Assembly (NCBI GenBank): GCA_964354345.1
Contig: CAYGZL010000043.1
Coordinates: 1-64,000, forward strand
Source: CAYGZL01 sp964354345
GTDB taxonomy: Bacteria; Chloroflexota; Anaerolineae; Anaerolineales; UBA4823
Length of the DNA stretch: 64,000 nucleotides
Direction of reading: 5' to 3'
A program made the position numbers and the translations under genes. Below the pieces are notes generated by a model, which had not been told where the DNA came from, made no database searches, and saw nothing but the letters and a program-made list of their open reading frames with translations. Below are positions 1 to 8,418 of this stretch, one piece after another (the first letter of the stretch is position 1; each line of letters opens with the position of its first letter).

Positions 1-267
1 TACCAGTCGTTCCCGCTCATGCACCGACTCCAGGGTAAGCTTGAGTTGTGCATTCTTAAGATATCTTAGACCCCCATGGACCAGCTTGGATGAGCGGCTG
101 GAGGTACCCGAAGCGAAATCATGCGCTTCGACTAATAAAGCACGCAATCCCGCCCGTGTGGCCTCGCGCAACAACCCCGCGCCGGTAATCCCACCGCCGA
201 TGATAATCAAATCCCACTTTGTATCCAGAGTAGACCAAACCCGGTCACGCCAGCCGTTTTGCCACAT
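1..267 (-). CDS. glpD: Glycerol-3-phosphate dehydrogenase, FAD-dependent (N-terminal part; runs off the window)
   Basis: Only the first 89 codons lie in the window; the gene continues past base 1. The translation opens with a FAD-binding Rossmann motif (IIIGGGITGAG, about residues 20-30) followed by FASGTSSRSSKLVHGGLRYL, the hallmark of GlpD enzymes, which oxidise sn-glycerol-3-phosphate to DHAP at the membrane and pass electrons to quinone. The ATG at 267 follows an AGGGAAG ribosome-binding site. It lies 25 nt behind the alkyl-DHAP-synthase-like gene on the same strand, suggesting one transcript and a lipid-precursor (DHAP) role rather than only glycerol catabolism. The family call is firm; the physiological role is inferred from the neighbours. 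Confidence 0.9.
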   Translation of the reverse strand, partial: MWQNGWRDRVWSTLDTKWDLIIIGGGITGAGLLREATRAGLRALLVEAHDFASGTSSRSSKLVHGGLRYLKNAQLKLTLESVHERERLV

Positions 268-292
268 GGACTTCCCTGTTGGTATACACCCT

Positions 293-1888
293 TCAATCTT
301 GAAGTAGTTTTCCAGGATTGAACAATCCTTGGGGATCGAGACTATGAATACAGGCCGTTAACAAGGCCATACCCGATTGGCCTTTCTCGCTGGTCAGGTA
401 AGGGGCATGATCCAGCCCGACGCCATGTTGGTGACTGATCGTGCCTCCGTTAGCAACGATTACCTGGCTGGCGGTTGCCTTCAGGTGCTGCCAACGCTGT
501 AAAGTTTCTTCAGGATCGGCTGTCCGCCGGTATATAAATGTGATGTAAAAACTGGCGCCATCCCGGTAAACATGCGATAAGTGGGTGAGTACTAATACTC
601 GTTCCCCGAGATGAGCAAGCCCACTTTGTAGGACGTTTTTAGTAGCATTAGCGGTAGTCAACACCTTTGACCAGGGCAAGGCTGTCTCCAGGGTATCGGT
701 GGCATATCCAAATTCCCAGAGAGAGTTACGCAGGTACGGTGTCAGAAAACGAGATTTCTGCCAGATTCGACCGATTCTCTGCCCGGTGGGAAGACCGCCA
801 TGAGCGCGTAGTATACGGCTGGCCTGCTGATAAACAAAGCCATGTGTTCGCCGGTTACCGGTAATGCCCATTACCAATAAACAGCGTCCTTCAGGATAAC
901 CAAGCCAGTTAAGACCCCGTTCCGCCCAGAGCACCAGTTGATCTTTTCCTGATAATACCAATGTGGTTTCAGTCTCCTGGGCATCGCTTAAGCGCAGCAT
1001 TGAGACAGGTAGGCGTTCCTGGGCAATTTCTCGGACTGCTGTTGTGCCAGCTTCCCAATTCCGGAAAAATATCCCATAAAAGCATTCGCATTCGGGATAA
1101 GCTCGTACCCGCACGGTTGCATGAGTAATCACACCGAGGCGCCCTTCAGAGCCCAGCACCATTTGACGCAGGTCAGGTCCGGCCGCGCTGGCTGGATAAC
1201 AGGGGAGTCCCAGCACACCGCTGGTCGTCTCAACATGCCCGCCAGCAAAGAGATCTTCAATCCGACCATAATAATACGACTGCTGACCGGCGGAACGGGT
1301 GGCGATCCACCCACCCAGGGTCGATTGTTCGAAGGATTGAGGAAAGTGACCTAAGGTATACCCCCGTTGGTTGAGTTGTTTTTCCAGGTCGGGTCCGGAC
1401 ACGCCTGCTCCAAAGGATGCAAGCCGGCTGGTTTCATCTAATTCGATTAACTGATTCATCTGGCGAAGATCAATGGTAATGGCAGGCGGTGATTCAAGCT
1501 GGGGATTGATATGACCCACAACGCTGGTACCTCCACCATACGGGATGAGGCAGGCACCAATCTCCTGAGCATATGCGATCAGGCTACGAACATCTTCAAC
1601 ACAAGTTGGATAAGCCACACCAGCTGGAAATGTATAAATATGTCCGGAACGTAGCGCGATCCAATCCGGAAAACTTTGACCTCGAGCGTGGGTTAATCGT
1701 TCGAAGGGGGTGATATGAATTAATGGATGTACGGGCAGGCGATTCTCAGGGATTGTTACCAACACTTCTTCGAGTGTGGCATCTGGCATCACGGCGCCTG
1801 ATCCAATCGCTGCGGCCAGGTAACACACGGCTGAATCTGCCAGAGGGTAAGTGATTTCAACATCTCCCCAGCCGTTCCAACGCCGCAT
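293..1888 (-). CDS. FAD-binding oxidase, alkyl-DHAP synthase (AGPS)-like
   Basis: A 531-residue flavoprotein of the PCMH/FAD_binding_4 family. The FAD pyrophosphate loop PYGGGTSVVG is at residues 116-125, followed by FPQSFEQSTLGGWIATRSAG and YGRIEDL, which closely follow the alkyl-DHAP synthase pattern. SHQHGVG near residue 485 matches the SHHHGVG signature of AGPS. AGPS exchanges the acyl chain of acyl-DHAP for a fatty alcohol to form the ether bond. The DHAP-producing GlpD lies downstream and a fatty-acid-binding DegV protein upstream, so ether-lipid synthesis is an attractive inference. A lactate or glycolate oxidase-like activity is the alternative. The ATG at 1888 has AAAGGG 6 nt upstream. 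Confidence 0.75.
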   Translation of the reverse strand: MRRWNGWGDVEITYPLADSAVCYLAAAIGSGAVMPDATLEEVLVTIPENRLPVHPLIHITPFERLTHARGQSFPDWIALRSGHIYTFPAGVAYPTCVEDVRSLIAYAQEIGACLIPYGGGTSVVGHINPQLESPPAITIDLRQMNQLIELDETSRLASFGAGVSGPDLEKQLNQRGYTLGHFPQSFEQSTLGGWIATRSAGQQSYYYGRIEDLFAGGHVETTSGVLGLPCYPASAAGPDLRQMVLGSEGRLGVITHATVRVRAYPECECFYGIFFRNWEAGTTAVREIAQERLPVSMLRLSDAQETETTLVLSGKDQLVLWAERGLNWLGYPEGRCLLVMGITGNRRTHGFVYQQASRILRAHGGLPTGQRIGRIWQKSRFLTPYLRNSLWEFGYATDTLETALPWSKVLTTANATKNVLQSGLAHLGERVLVLTHLSHVYRDGASFYITFIYRRTADPEETLQRWQHLKATASQVIVANGGTISHQHGVGLDHAPYLTSEKGQSGMALLTACIHSLDPQGLFNPGKLLQD

Positions 1889-1907
1889 TTGATGCCCTTT
1901 CCTGTGA

Positions 1908-2750
1908 TTATTCTTTCACAAAGAATCCCACACCTAGAATTCCAGGACCGCCATGCGTGATAACTGCTGGCGGGACATGAGTGACCGGTATGTGGGATTG
2001 GTTAACCAATCGCGCCAGTTCAGCGGCCAGCGTGTGGCCTTCTTCATGGACACCAGCATGCATGACAGTCAAGTAACCAGTGCCATCTTTGGGTATCTGC
2101 TCCACGACCAGTTCCTTCAAGCGAGCAACTGCCCGGCGGTGAGTCCGCTCCCGTTCATATTGATCTACCCGCCCGTCATGCAAAGCCAGGATTGGTTTGA
2201 TCTGTAATATACTACCGAGTAAGGCCGCCGCGCCGCCGATCCTCCCACCGCGCGCCAGGTATTCCAACGTGGCCACCAGGAAATAAACCCGGCAACGGGT
2301 GACCATCCCCAGCAGGTTCGTCACGATTGCGTCGGCGCTAATGTCTTGCTCTGCCCATTCTGCAGCTAATTGAACCATCGTGCCGAGTGGGCTGGCAACC
2401 ACCCGTGTATCAATAATGCGGATATCCGCTTCGGGAAAATCCCGGGCTGCAATTTGTGCAGATCGCACTGTCCCGCTGACTTCCGAGGAAGGATGGATGC
2501 AAAGGATCGGTTCACCCATCGGTACCAGCTTCTGAAACTGCTCGACAAAGAGCGCTGGTGGTGGGGCGGCTGTTTTGGGTAAGATACTACTGGATTTCAG
2601 GCGTTTCAGAAAGGCATCCGAGTCGATCTGAAGGCCTTCATAAAGAGATTCATTGCCGAAATTAATTACTTGGGGGATAATCGGAATTTGATAACGCTCG
2701 GAAATATCCTTCGAAAGGCAGGAGGTTGTGTCGGTGATGATTTTAACCAT
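1908..2750 (-). CDS. DegV family fatty-acid-binding protein
   Basis: A 280-residue DegV-family protein covering the full domain. It has MVKIITDTTSCL at the N-terminus, the lipid-pocket segment SSILPKTAAPPP around residue 55, PSSEVSGTVRSA around 88 and the DTRVVASPLG segment around 115. DegV/FakB proteins bind a single fatty acid and present it to a kinase (FakA) that makes acyl-phosphate for phospholipid synthesis. No FakA is in the window. The start codon follows AAGGGAA with about 8 nt spacing. It is the first gene of a minus-strand set with the AGPS-like gene (19 nt gap) and glpD, which supports a lipid role. Confidence 0.85.
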   Translation of the reverse strand: MVKIITDTTSCLSKDISERYQIPIIPQVINFGNESLYEGLQIDSDAFLKRLKSSSILPKTAAPPPALFVEQFQKLVPMGEPILCIHPSSEVSGTVRSAQIAARDFPEADIRIIDTRVVASPLGTMVQLAAEWAEQDISADAIVTNLLGMVTRCRVYFLVATLEYLARGGRIGGAAALLGSILQIKPILALHDGRVDQYERERTHRRAVARLKELVVEQIPKDGTGYLTVMHAGVHEEGHTLAAELARLVNQSHIPVTHVPPAVITHGGPGILGVGFFVKE

Positions 2751-2850
2751 GATGATTTCCCTTATATGATTAAAAATTTATTAAGTAGATGATACCACGA
2801 TCACCATGAGACGGAAATAAATTCCATGTAACAGACATTTCTTTATTAAT

Positions 2851-2879
2851 TTGACGGAATAAGCGAACAGTTCTATACT
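2851..2879 (+). promoter_or_regulatory. Sigma-70-type promoter of the fatty acyl-AMP ligase gene
   Basis: TTGACG at 2851-2856 and TATACT at 2874-2879 are separated by exactly 17 nt, each one mismatch from consensus. Transcription would start near 2886, giving a leader of about 45 nt before the ATG at 2933. It lies in the divergent gap between the DegV and acyl-AMP ligase genes. Confidence 0.7.
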
Positions 2880-2932
2880 GCTTTTGTTTCATTTTATTTC
2901 AATATTATTGTTTTATACAGAAGGATTTGACG

Positions 2933-4735
2933 ATGAGTTATTATGGAATTATTCGTAAACCGCTCTTCCCTACATTGTTGCACATGCTGCAACAACGCGG
3001 GCTTGATTTCCCTGAGGAATACGCGTTTCATTTCTTGACAGATGGGGATGAACTCCAGGAGTCCATAACCTATGCTGAGCTAGATCGTAAAGCGCGAGCC
3101 GTAGGAGCGCTCCTGCAATGCCAGGGCGCAGCAGGGCAGCGTGTATTGTTGCTTTACCCGCCAGGCTTGGAATATATTGTTAGCTTTTTTGGCTGCTTAT
3201 ATGCCGGGGCTGTCGCCGTACCGACCTATCCGCCGGATGTCACTCGCCTGGAGCGTTCTTTACCCCGCTTTTTATCAATTATGAAGAGCGCAGAGCCAGT
3301 GATAGCCCTGACGAACAGCGCCATACTGGCGATTGCACAAATGCTGATGATGCAATACACAGGGGTACAGCGTATCCGCTGGCTGGCAACAGATGTCGTA
3401 GAGGATGGGCTGTCAGTGCAATGGAATGATCCGGGGGTGGGTCCCGAAACACTGGCTTTCCTGCAATACACCTCCGGTTCAACGGCTGAACCGAAAGGTG
3501 TGATGCTAACCCATGATAACCTGATGCATAATTTAGAGGCGATTTTTCAGGCTTTCCAGCTTCATGAAGGTCAGACAGATTCGGCGATGTTTTGGCTGCC
3601 TTTTTACCATGATATGGGCTTGATTGGCGGTATCTTGGAACCAGTTTATGGTGTGGTTTCGAACACCTTGATGTCACCCCTAGATTTCTTGCAACATCCG
3701 ATGCGTTGGTTAAAAACAATTTCACAACAGCGGGTTACGATCAGCGGAGGGCCTAACTTTGCTTATGATTTGTGCGTCCGTAAAGCCACGCCGGAGATAA
3801 AAGCTAGCCTTGACTTGAGCAGTTGGACTTTAGCTTTTAATGGTGCGGAGCCAGTGCGTGCAGAGACAATCGAGCGTTTTGCACAAGCGTTTGCTGAGTG
3901 CGGTTTCCGGCGCGAAGCTTTCTATCCCTGTTATGGTTTGGCTGAGGCCAGCCTGTTTGTGTCGGGTGTGCAACGTTATGAACTACCAGTTAGTAAAAAA
4001 GTACAAGTCTCCGGACTGGCGCAAGATCGGGTGATCGAAGCGAACTCGGTGGATTCAGAGACGCTAAACCTTGTTGGCTGTGGGAAAACCTGGGTGAATA
4101 TTGAAGTAGTAATCGTTGATCCAGAGACTCGGAAACCTTGCCCGGATTTACAGGTTGGTGAAATATGGGTGTATGGTCCCAGCGTGGCGCGAGGGTATTG
4201 GAACCAACCGGAAGAGACCGAGTTGACTTTCCAGACTCACCTGGAGGGATATGGCGCTGAATACACCCGCGATATCCGCTTTTTACGTACGGGTGACCTG
4301 GGTTTCTTAGAAAAAGGCGAATTGTTCGTCACCGGGCGTATCAAGGATTTGATCATAATTGATGGTTTGAACCATTACCCACAGGATATTGAATTAACAG
4401 TTGAAAAAAGCCACCCGGCTATACGTCCTGGCTGCATTGCGGCATTCTCAGTGGAGAAAAATGATCAAGAGATTCTCGTCGTAGTTGTCGAATTGGGGCG
4501 GAGTAAGCAACTGGCGGCTTTACAGCAGGAAAGGGGGATTGTCATCCAGCCAGCCGCAATTATTGCTGTTATCCGGGATGCGGTCGCTCAGCAACACGAC
4601 CTGCGATTGGCGGATGTGGTTTTACTTAAGTCGGGTAGCATCCCAAAGACTTCTAGCGGAAAGATCCAGCGCCATGCCTGCCGGAGGGATTATTTAAACG
4701 GATCGTTGGAGCGTTGGGATAAAATGGTGGTTTAA
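2933..4735 (+). CDS. Fatty acyl-AMP ligase (stand-alone FAAL)
   Basis: A 600-residue ANL-superfamily enzyme. The P-loop YTSGSTAEPKG is at 179-189, WLPFYHDMGLIGG follows, and the C-terminal domain carries the catalytic Lys in SGKIQR (about residue 577). The opening (TYAELDRKARAVGALLQ, VPTYPPDVTRLERSLPRF) is typical of FAALs, which activate fatty acids with ATP and hand the acyl-AMP to an acyl carrier protein rather than to CoA. No carrier protein or PKS/NRPS module is adjacent. The ATG at 2933 is preferred over the in-frame TTG at 2927 because AAGGA sits 7 nt upstream of it. Its 3' end overlaps the convergent ecfA gene by 42 nt. With the divergent DegV gene it suggests fatty-acid activation for a special lipid. 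Confidence 0.85.
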   Translation: MSYYGIIRKPLFPTLLHMLQQRGLDFPEEYAFHFLTDGDELQESITYAELDRKARAVGALLQCQGAAGQRVLLLYPPGLEYIVSFFGCLYAGAVAVPTYPPDVTRLERSLPRFLSIMKSAEPVIALTNSAILAIAQMLMMQYTGVQRIRWLATDVVEDGLSVQWNDPGVGPETLAFLQYTSGSTAEPKGVMLTHDNLMHNLEAIFQAFQLHEGQTDSAMFWLPFYHDMGLIGGILEPVYGVVSNTLMSPLDFLQHPMRWLKTISQQRVTISGGPNFAYDLCVRKATPEIKASLDLSSWTLAFNGAEPVRAETIERFAQAFAECGFRREAFYPCYGLAEASLFVSGVQRYELPVSKKVQVSGLAQDRVIEANSVDSETLNLVGCGKTWVNIEVVIVDPETRKPCPDLQVGEIWVYGPSVARGYWNQPEETELTFQTHLEGYGAEYTRDIRFLRTGDLGFLEKGELFVTGRIKDLIIIDGLNHYPQDIELTVEKSHPAIRPGCIAAFSVEKNDQEILVVVVELGRSKQLAALQQERGIVIQPAAIIAVIRDAVAQQHDLRLADVVLLKSGSIPKTSSGKIQRHACRRDYLNGSLERWDKMVV

Positions 4736-6445
4736 ATTCTCTGTGGCTGATAACCCGTAGCTATCTATAACATCGCCCGGAGTAATCCACCCTTTACCTG
4801 GAAAGAGTTGCGCTATTTGGGGAATAAAGCCGGGTGTATTACCAAGCACGTTCCTGGTAGAACCTGAGGCAATAATTTTTCCTGCCGAGAGTAAGCTTAC
4901 CCGGTCGGCAATTACTGCGGCCAGTTCGACATCATGGGTTACCACCAGGATAGCCATCCCTTCTTTGCGCCATCCTTGGAGCAATTCGGCCAGTCTTCGT
5001 TTCGCAATTGCGTCCAGACCACGCGTCGGTTCGTCTAAGAGCAATAAGCGTGGACGGGTTACTGTGATAGCTCCCAAAGCCACGCGTTGGCGTTCACCGG
5101 TGCTGAGATCACGTGGATATCGTTGTCCCATTTCTGCCAGCCCAAGCAGGATTAAGTCCGCTTGCGGTGAATATTGATCAACTTCCAGGTGGTGATTGCG
5201 CAATGTGATCAATAGCTCTTCATTTACTGTGTCTGCAAAGAGGAGAGCGTTGGGGTCTTGGGGTAGATAGCCAACTTTAAGACAAATATCTGCTACCTCC
5301 TTCGTTGTGATCTCCTCATCACCCAGCCAGATATGACCTTGGGTGGGACGCAGTAAACCAACCAGGCAGCGCAACAAGGTTGATTTTCCGGCGCCATTGG
5401 GGCCCATCAGGGCTAATATTTCGCCCGGGTAGATCTCCAGGTTGACATCTTGAAGGGCAACTTGTGCGCCATACCGGTAGGTAACTTGTATGGCACGAAG
5501 ATAGGGTGCCAGACGCTGTGGTTCAGCAGTTAGTTTAGCAGGTTGTAAAGTCGGATGGTCGTATGTCTGATCGGTCGCATCAGGACTGATCTTTCGGAAG
5601 GATATTTTCACCATGGAGTCAGCAAAAGGTCGAGCTTCTTCGATTGTCAGGGGTAGCGGTTGCCAGCCTAAAGCCTTGGCCAGAGTGACCAATGGGGAAT
5701 TCAACGGAGATTGGGTCAAGATTTTGCGTGGAAGTCCAGCAGTTACCTGCTGGCGACGAGTGCTATCCTGACCTTCTCTGTCAGCAGGCAGATCATCATC
5801 CATGTAGATTAACAGGTCAGCGAAAGGTAGGATTCTCTCCAGGCGGTGTTCGGATAAGATAATCGTAAGGTTTGCCTCGTATTTCAATCGGACGAGTGTT
5901 TTCAAGACTTCTTCGGCCGATTGGGGATCAAGTTGCGAGGTAGGTTCATCCAAAGCCAGGATTGTGGGACACAATGCCAGGGCAGAAGCAATTGCCACCC
6001 GCTGGCGTTCTCCACCGGAGAGTGTCTCGAGACGCCGCTTTCGAAGGGCGAGCAGATTGAGCTGGCTGAGGGTTTGTTCAATGCGTTTCCGCATTTGGGC
6101 CAGAGGGATGGCAGCATTCTCCAGGGCAAAGGCGATCTCATCTTCTACACGGTCAACAACAAATTGTGTTTCGGGATCCTGGAAGACGAAACCGACCCGG
6201 GTGCTCATTACCTGCGGACCTGCCTTCACAGGATTTAATCCTGCTACCTCAATCATCCCCTCCAACTTCCCCCCGCTGAAGTGGGGTACCAACCCGTTCA
6301 AACAACGCAGCAAGGTGGATTTACCTGAACCTGAAGGACCGAGTACTAAGGTCAAGGCGCCAGCGGGGATCTGCAAATTCACCTGGCGCAAAGCCGGTCT
6401 ATCAGTACCAGGATATGTAAAGGTAACATTCTCGAAGGAAATCAT
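4694..6445 (-). CDS. ecfA: ECF transporter ATPase, two ABC domains fused (EcfA-EcfA')
   Basis: A 583-residue protein holding two complete ABC ATPase domains. Domain 1 has Walker A GPSGSGKS (36-43), signature LSGGERQRVA and Walker B ILALDEPTSQLD. Domain 2 has Walker A GPNGAGKS (about 350), a variant signature LSTGERQRVA and LLLLDEPTRGLD. Most ECF transporters use two separate ATPases of about 280 residues; here they are fused in one chain. It is the last gene of the five-gene B12 operon, 24 nt after ecfT, and powers uptake through the T and S subunits. The 3' end runs into the convergent acyl-AMP ligase gene. The ATPase call is secure; cobalamin specificity comes from the operon. Confidence 0.9.
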   Translation of the reverse strand: MISFENVTFTYPGTDRPALRQVNLQIPAGALTLVLGPSGSGKSTLLRCLNGLVPHFSGGKLEGMIEVAGLNPVKAGPQVMSTRVGFVFQDPETQFVVDRVEDEIAFALENAAIPLAQMRKRIEQTLSQLNLLALRKRRLETLSGGERQRVAIASALALCPTILALDEPTSQLDPQSAEEVLKTLVRLKYEANLTIILSEHRLERILPFADLLIYMDDDLPADREGQDSTRRQQVTAGLPRKILTQSPLNSPLVTLAKALGWQPLPLTIEEARPFADSMVKISFRKISPDATDQTYDHPTLQPAKLTAEPQRLAPYLRAIQVTYRYGAQVALQDVNLEIYPGEILALMGPNGAGKSTLLRCLVGLLRPTQGHIWLGDEEITTKEVADICLKVGYLPQDPNALLFADTVNEELLITLRNHHLEVDQYSPQADLILLGLAEMGQRYPRDLSTGERQRVALGAITVTRPRLLLLDEPTRGLDAIAKRRLAELLQGWRKEGMAILVVTHDVELAAVIADRVSLLSAGKIIASGSTRNVLGNTPGFIPQIAQLFPGKGWITPGDVIDSYGLSATENLNHHFIPTLQRSV

Positions 6446-6469
6446 TGGAGATTGTGTTAGATCTTGATA

Positions 6470-7549
6470 CTAGAGCTTGGATGAAGTTAAGGATCTACGA
6501 TCCGAGATAAGTAAAATAATTACTGGGGTGAGTAGACCCAGGATCGCGCAACCGCCGATGGCCTCAAACGAGGGAAGCTGCAAGGTCGGATACGGATTGA
6601 ATAAGCGGGTGCTTACTGCCAGCCCTGGCAACGGAAGGAGAAAATTAGCAGCCACGATGATTGCGCCAAACAGCACCAATGTATCTAACACCTTCCAAGT
6701 TTCTTGAGTGTAGATCGAGCGGGGTGATTGGCGACCTAGGAAAACCAGAAGGCCGACCAAACTGAGAGCCCCTGTGAGGAGAAGGATGGAACTCAATATA
6801 GATTGTCTCGTCTGAAGTCGGATCAACCACCCCACAAACAAGCATAACAAACTGACCGTTAATACCAGGCGTGGCCAGATTTTATGTGGAGCTGAAGAAC
6901 CTGGAATAGAATTATCGTGTGAAAAGCCTCGCGCAGTCATGGCCTCGGAGAGAGCCAGGGCGCGTTCTAGCCCTCCGACTAACAATGGTAAAAAAAGAGG
7001 CAGCCAGTCGCGTAATCCGCGTAAACGGTGACCCCGTACTGCCTGTGCTTCGCGGATTTGAGTGAACTGGCGCAAAGTGGTAGGGATGAATGTAATCGCA
7101 ATAGATGTAACAACTGCAACCGGGTAAAAAGCGCGTGGGATCAGCCGGATTAAGGCTTGCACGGGCAAAGCCTGGTTTACAACAGTGAACGATGCGAAGA
7201 TTCCAGCCAGAATCATCCCGTTAATCGCGCCATAAATTAAGGCCTCCAGGGTAAAAATACCTCCTAAGATTGGCAACCAGTTGGGGAGATGGAAAAGAAC
7301 AGTCGTACCATAACGTGAAAGTAACGCATTGATCAGACTGGATAGTAGGATCACAATGAAGGAAAAACGCAGAGGTGAAAACATCGGCCCTGTGTTTCCA
7401 GGAAGTCGGCGCAGGTTTAGTGATACGATCGTGATGCATAACCAGACCAGGATGAGATATAACGGATTCCGGCTAAGAGAGAGTACGGTCAAGGCTGAAA
7501 CCAGCCAGGCGATCCAGGCCCAGGAATGAATTATCGGGGTTGAATCCAA
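6470..7549 (-). CDS. ecfT: ECF transporter transmembrane subunit EcfT
   Basis: A 359-residue integral membrane protein of the CbiQ/EcfT family. N-terminal helices are followed by the conserved cytosolic coupling region, with AQAVRGHRL (about residue 190) and LALSEAMTARGF (about 212) corresponding to the two Ala-Arg-Gly coupling-helix motifs that dock on the ATPases. It extends about 90 residues past the usual size with additional hydrophobic C-terminal segments. It starts 2 nt after the S-component gene and is followed by the fused ATPase gene, so S, T and A are made from one message. It scaffolds the S component and transmits ATP-driven movement. Confidence 0.88.
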   Translation of the reverse strand: MDSTPIIHSWAWIAWLVSALTVLSLSRNPLYLILVWLCITIVSLNLRRLPGNTGPMFSPLRFSFIVILLSSLINALLSRYGTTVLFHLPNWLPILGGIFTLEALIYGAINGMILAGIFASFTVVNQALPVQALIRLIPRAFYPVAVVTSIAITFIPTTLRQFTQIREAQAVRGHRLRGLRDWLPLFLPLLVGGLERALALSEAMTARGFSHDNSIPGSSAPHKIWPRLVLTVSLLCLFVGWLIRLQTRQSILSSILLLTGALSLVGLLVFLGRQSPRSIYTQETWKVLDTLVLFGAIIVAANFLLPLPGLAVSTRLFNPYPTLQLPSFEAIGGCAILGLLTPVIILLISDRRSLTSSKL

Positions 7550-7551
7550 TG

Positions 7552-8418
7552 TCAGATATCTCCCTGGATTTCTGGTGTGTGCGGTTCAGTAATACCGTTT
7601 GGATTTGGTCGATATTGGAATGTAAAGCGGTCGTGGAAACGGCACAATACGCGCAAGGTTGGCGCGCCAAAACCGAGAATGAGTAAGGCATTTCCTGCTG
7701 AAGCAGCCAGGTCCCAGATTAAGGAAGTCAGAATATAGAAGGAGGCGTACCGGCGAACTGTATCTAAAATTCCAGTTCCTGGTGACCAATATTGATCGGA
7801 CGGTCCGAGAATGAAAGGCCAGCTCCATAGGTTCATGATGACTCCATATATGATCCCCCAGGTAACACCGAATAAAGCCAGCAGCCAGATTTCACCGGTA
7901 CGATTTTGAAGGCGTAAGCTCCGGATTACAGGGCGTAACAGGGGAGCGGACATCCCAACCCAACCTGCGGAAAACATCTGTCCGGGCAGCCATGGACCAA
8001 CACCCCCCGTAATGAGCGCTGAAACGAGCAGGGTGAGCGCGCCCATCAGAAAGCCAAGTCCACCGCCGAAAACGTAGCCAGTGAGGATGATCAAGAAAAA
8101 GATTGGGCTGAAACCTCCCGGTCCAGGAATGCTGACTTCTATAAACCGGAGCACTGAATTAATCGCGACCAACACTCCCAATAAAGCGATCAACCTGTTA
8201 TTGGTTGCCTGCCCCTGTACTTCGAAGATCAACGCCAGCAAGCATAAGGTGAGTAGCAGAGAGAGCATTAATGGAGTTTCTCCACTGCGGGCCATGGTCT
8301 CCGAGGTTTGTTGCATCAGAGCAGGGCGAAGGAATGGATAGAATAATGCGGAAAGACCGAGCAGTGTACTGAGCGTATAGGTTGTATAAGTCAGGATTTT
8401 TGGAAATAAGCCCTTCAT
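7552..8418 (-). CDS. ECF transporter substrate-binding (S) component, probably cobalamin
   Basis: A 288-residue membrane protein with about six to seven hydrophobic segments. The S-component-like stretch (YVFGGGLGFLMGALTLL, then GPWLPGQMFSAGWVGM) resembles the ECF S family. S components bind the vitamin within the membrane and topple on ATP hydrolysis to release it inside. Substrate cannot be read from the motifs alone. The upstream cobalamin riboswitch and the two transcobalamin-like surface proteins in the same operon point to vitamin B12 or a related corrinoid. The ATG overlaps the stop of the preceding gene (ATGA), and the ecfT start follows 2 nt after its own stop. Confidence 0.8.
   Translation of the reverse strand: MKGLFPKILTYTTYTLSTLLGLSALFYPFLRPALMQQTSETMARSGETPLMLSLLLTLCLLALIFEVQGQATNNRLIALLGVLVAINSVLRFIEVSIPGPGGFSPIFFLIILTGYVFGGGLGFLMGALTLLVSALITGGVGPWLPGQMFSAGWVGMSAPLLRPVIRSLRLQNRTGEIWLLALFGVTWGIIYGVIMNLWSWPFILGPSDQYWSPGTGILDTVRRYASFYILTSLIWDLAASAGNALLILGFGAPTLRVLCRFHDRFTFQYRPNPNGITEPHTPEIQGDI

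Noticed and set aside
293..1888. Opposite-strand ORFs within this and other genes
   Set aside because: They are short, lack ribosome-binding sites and family motifs, and lie wholly within convincing genes on the other strand.
4694..4735. Overlap of the acyl-AMP ligase and ecfA 3' ends as a sign of frameshift
   Set aside because: Both proteins end naturally for their families; convergent overlaps of similar size occur elsewhere in the window (murJ/DUF212, signal peptidase/selB).
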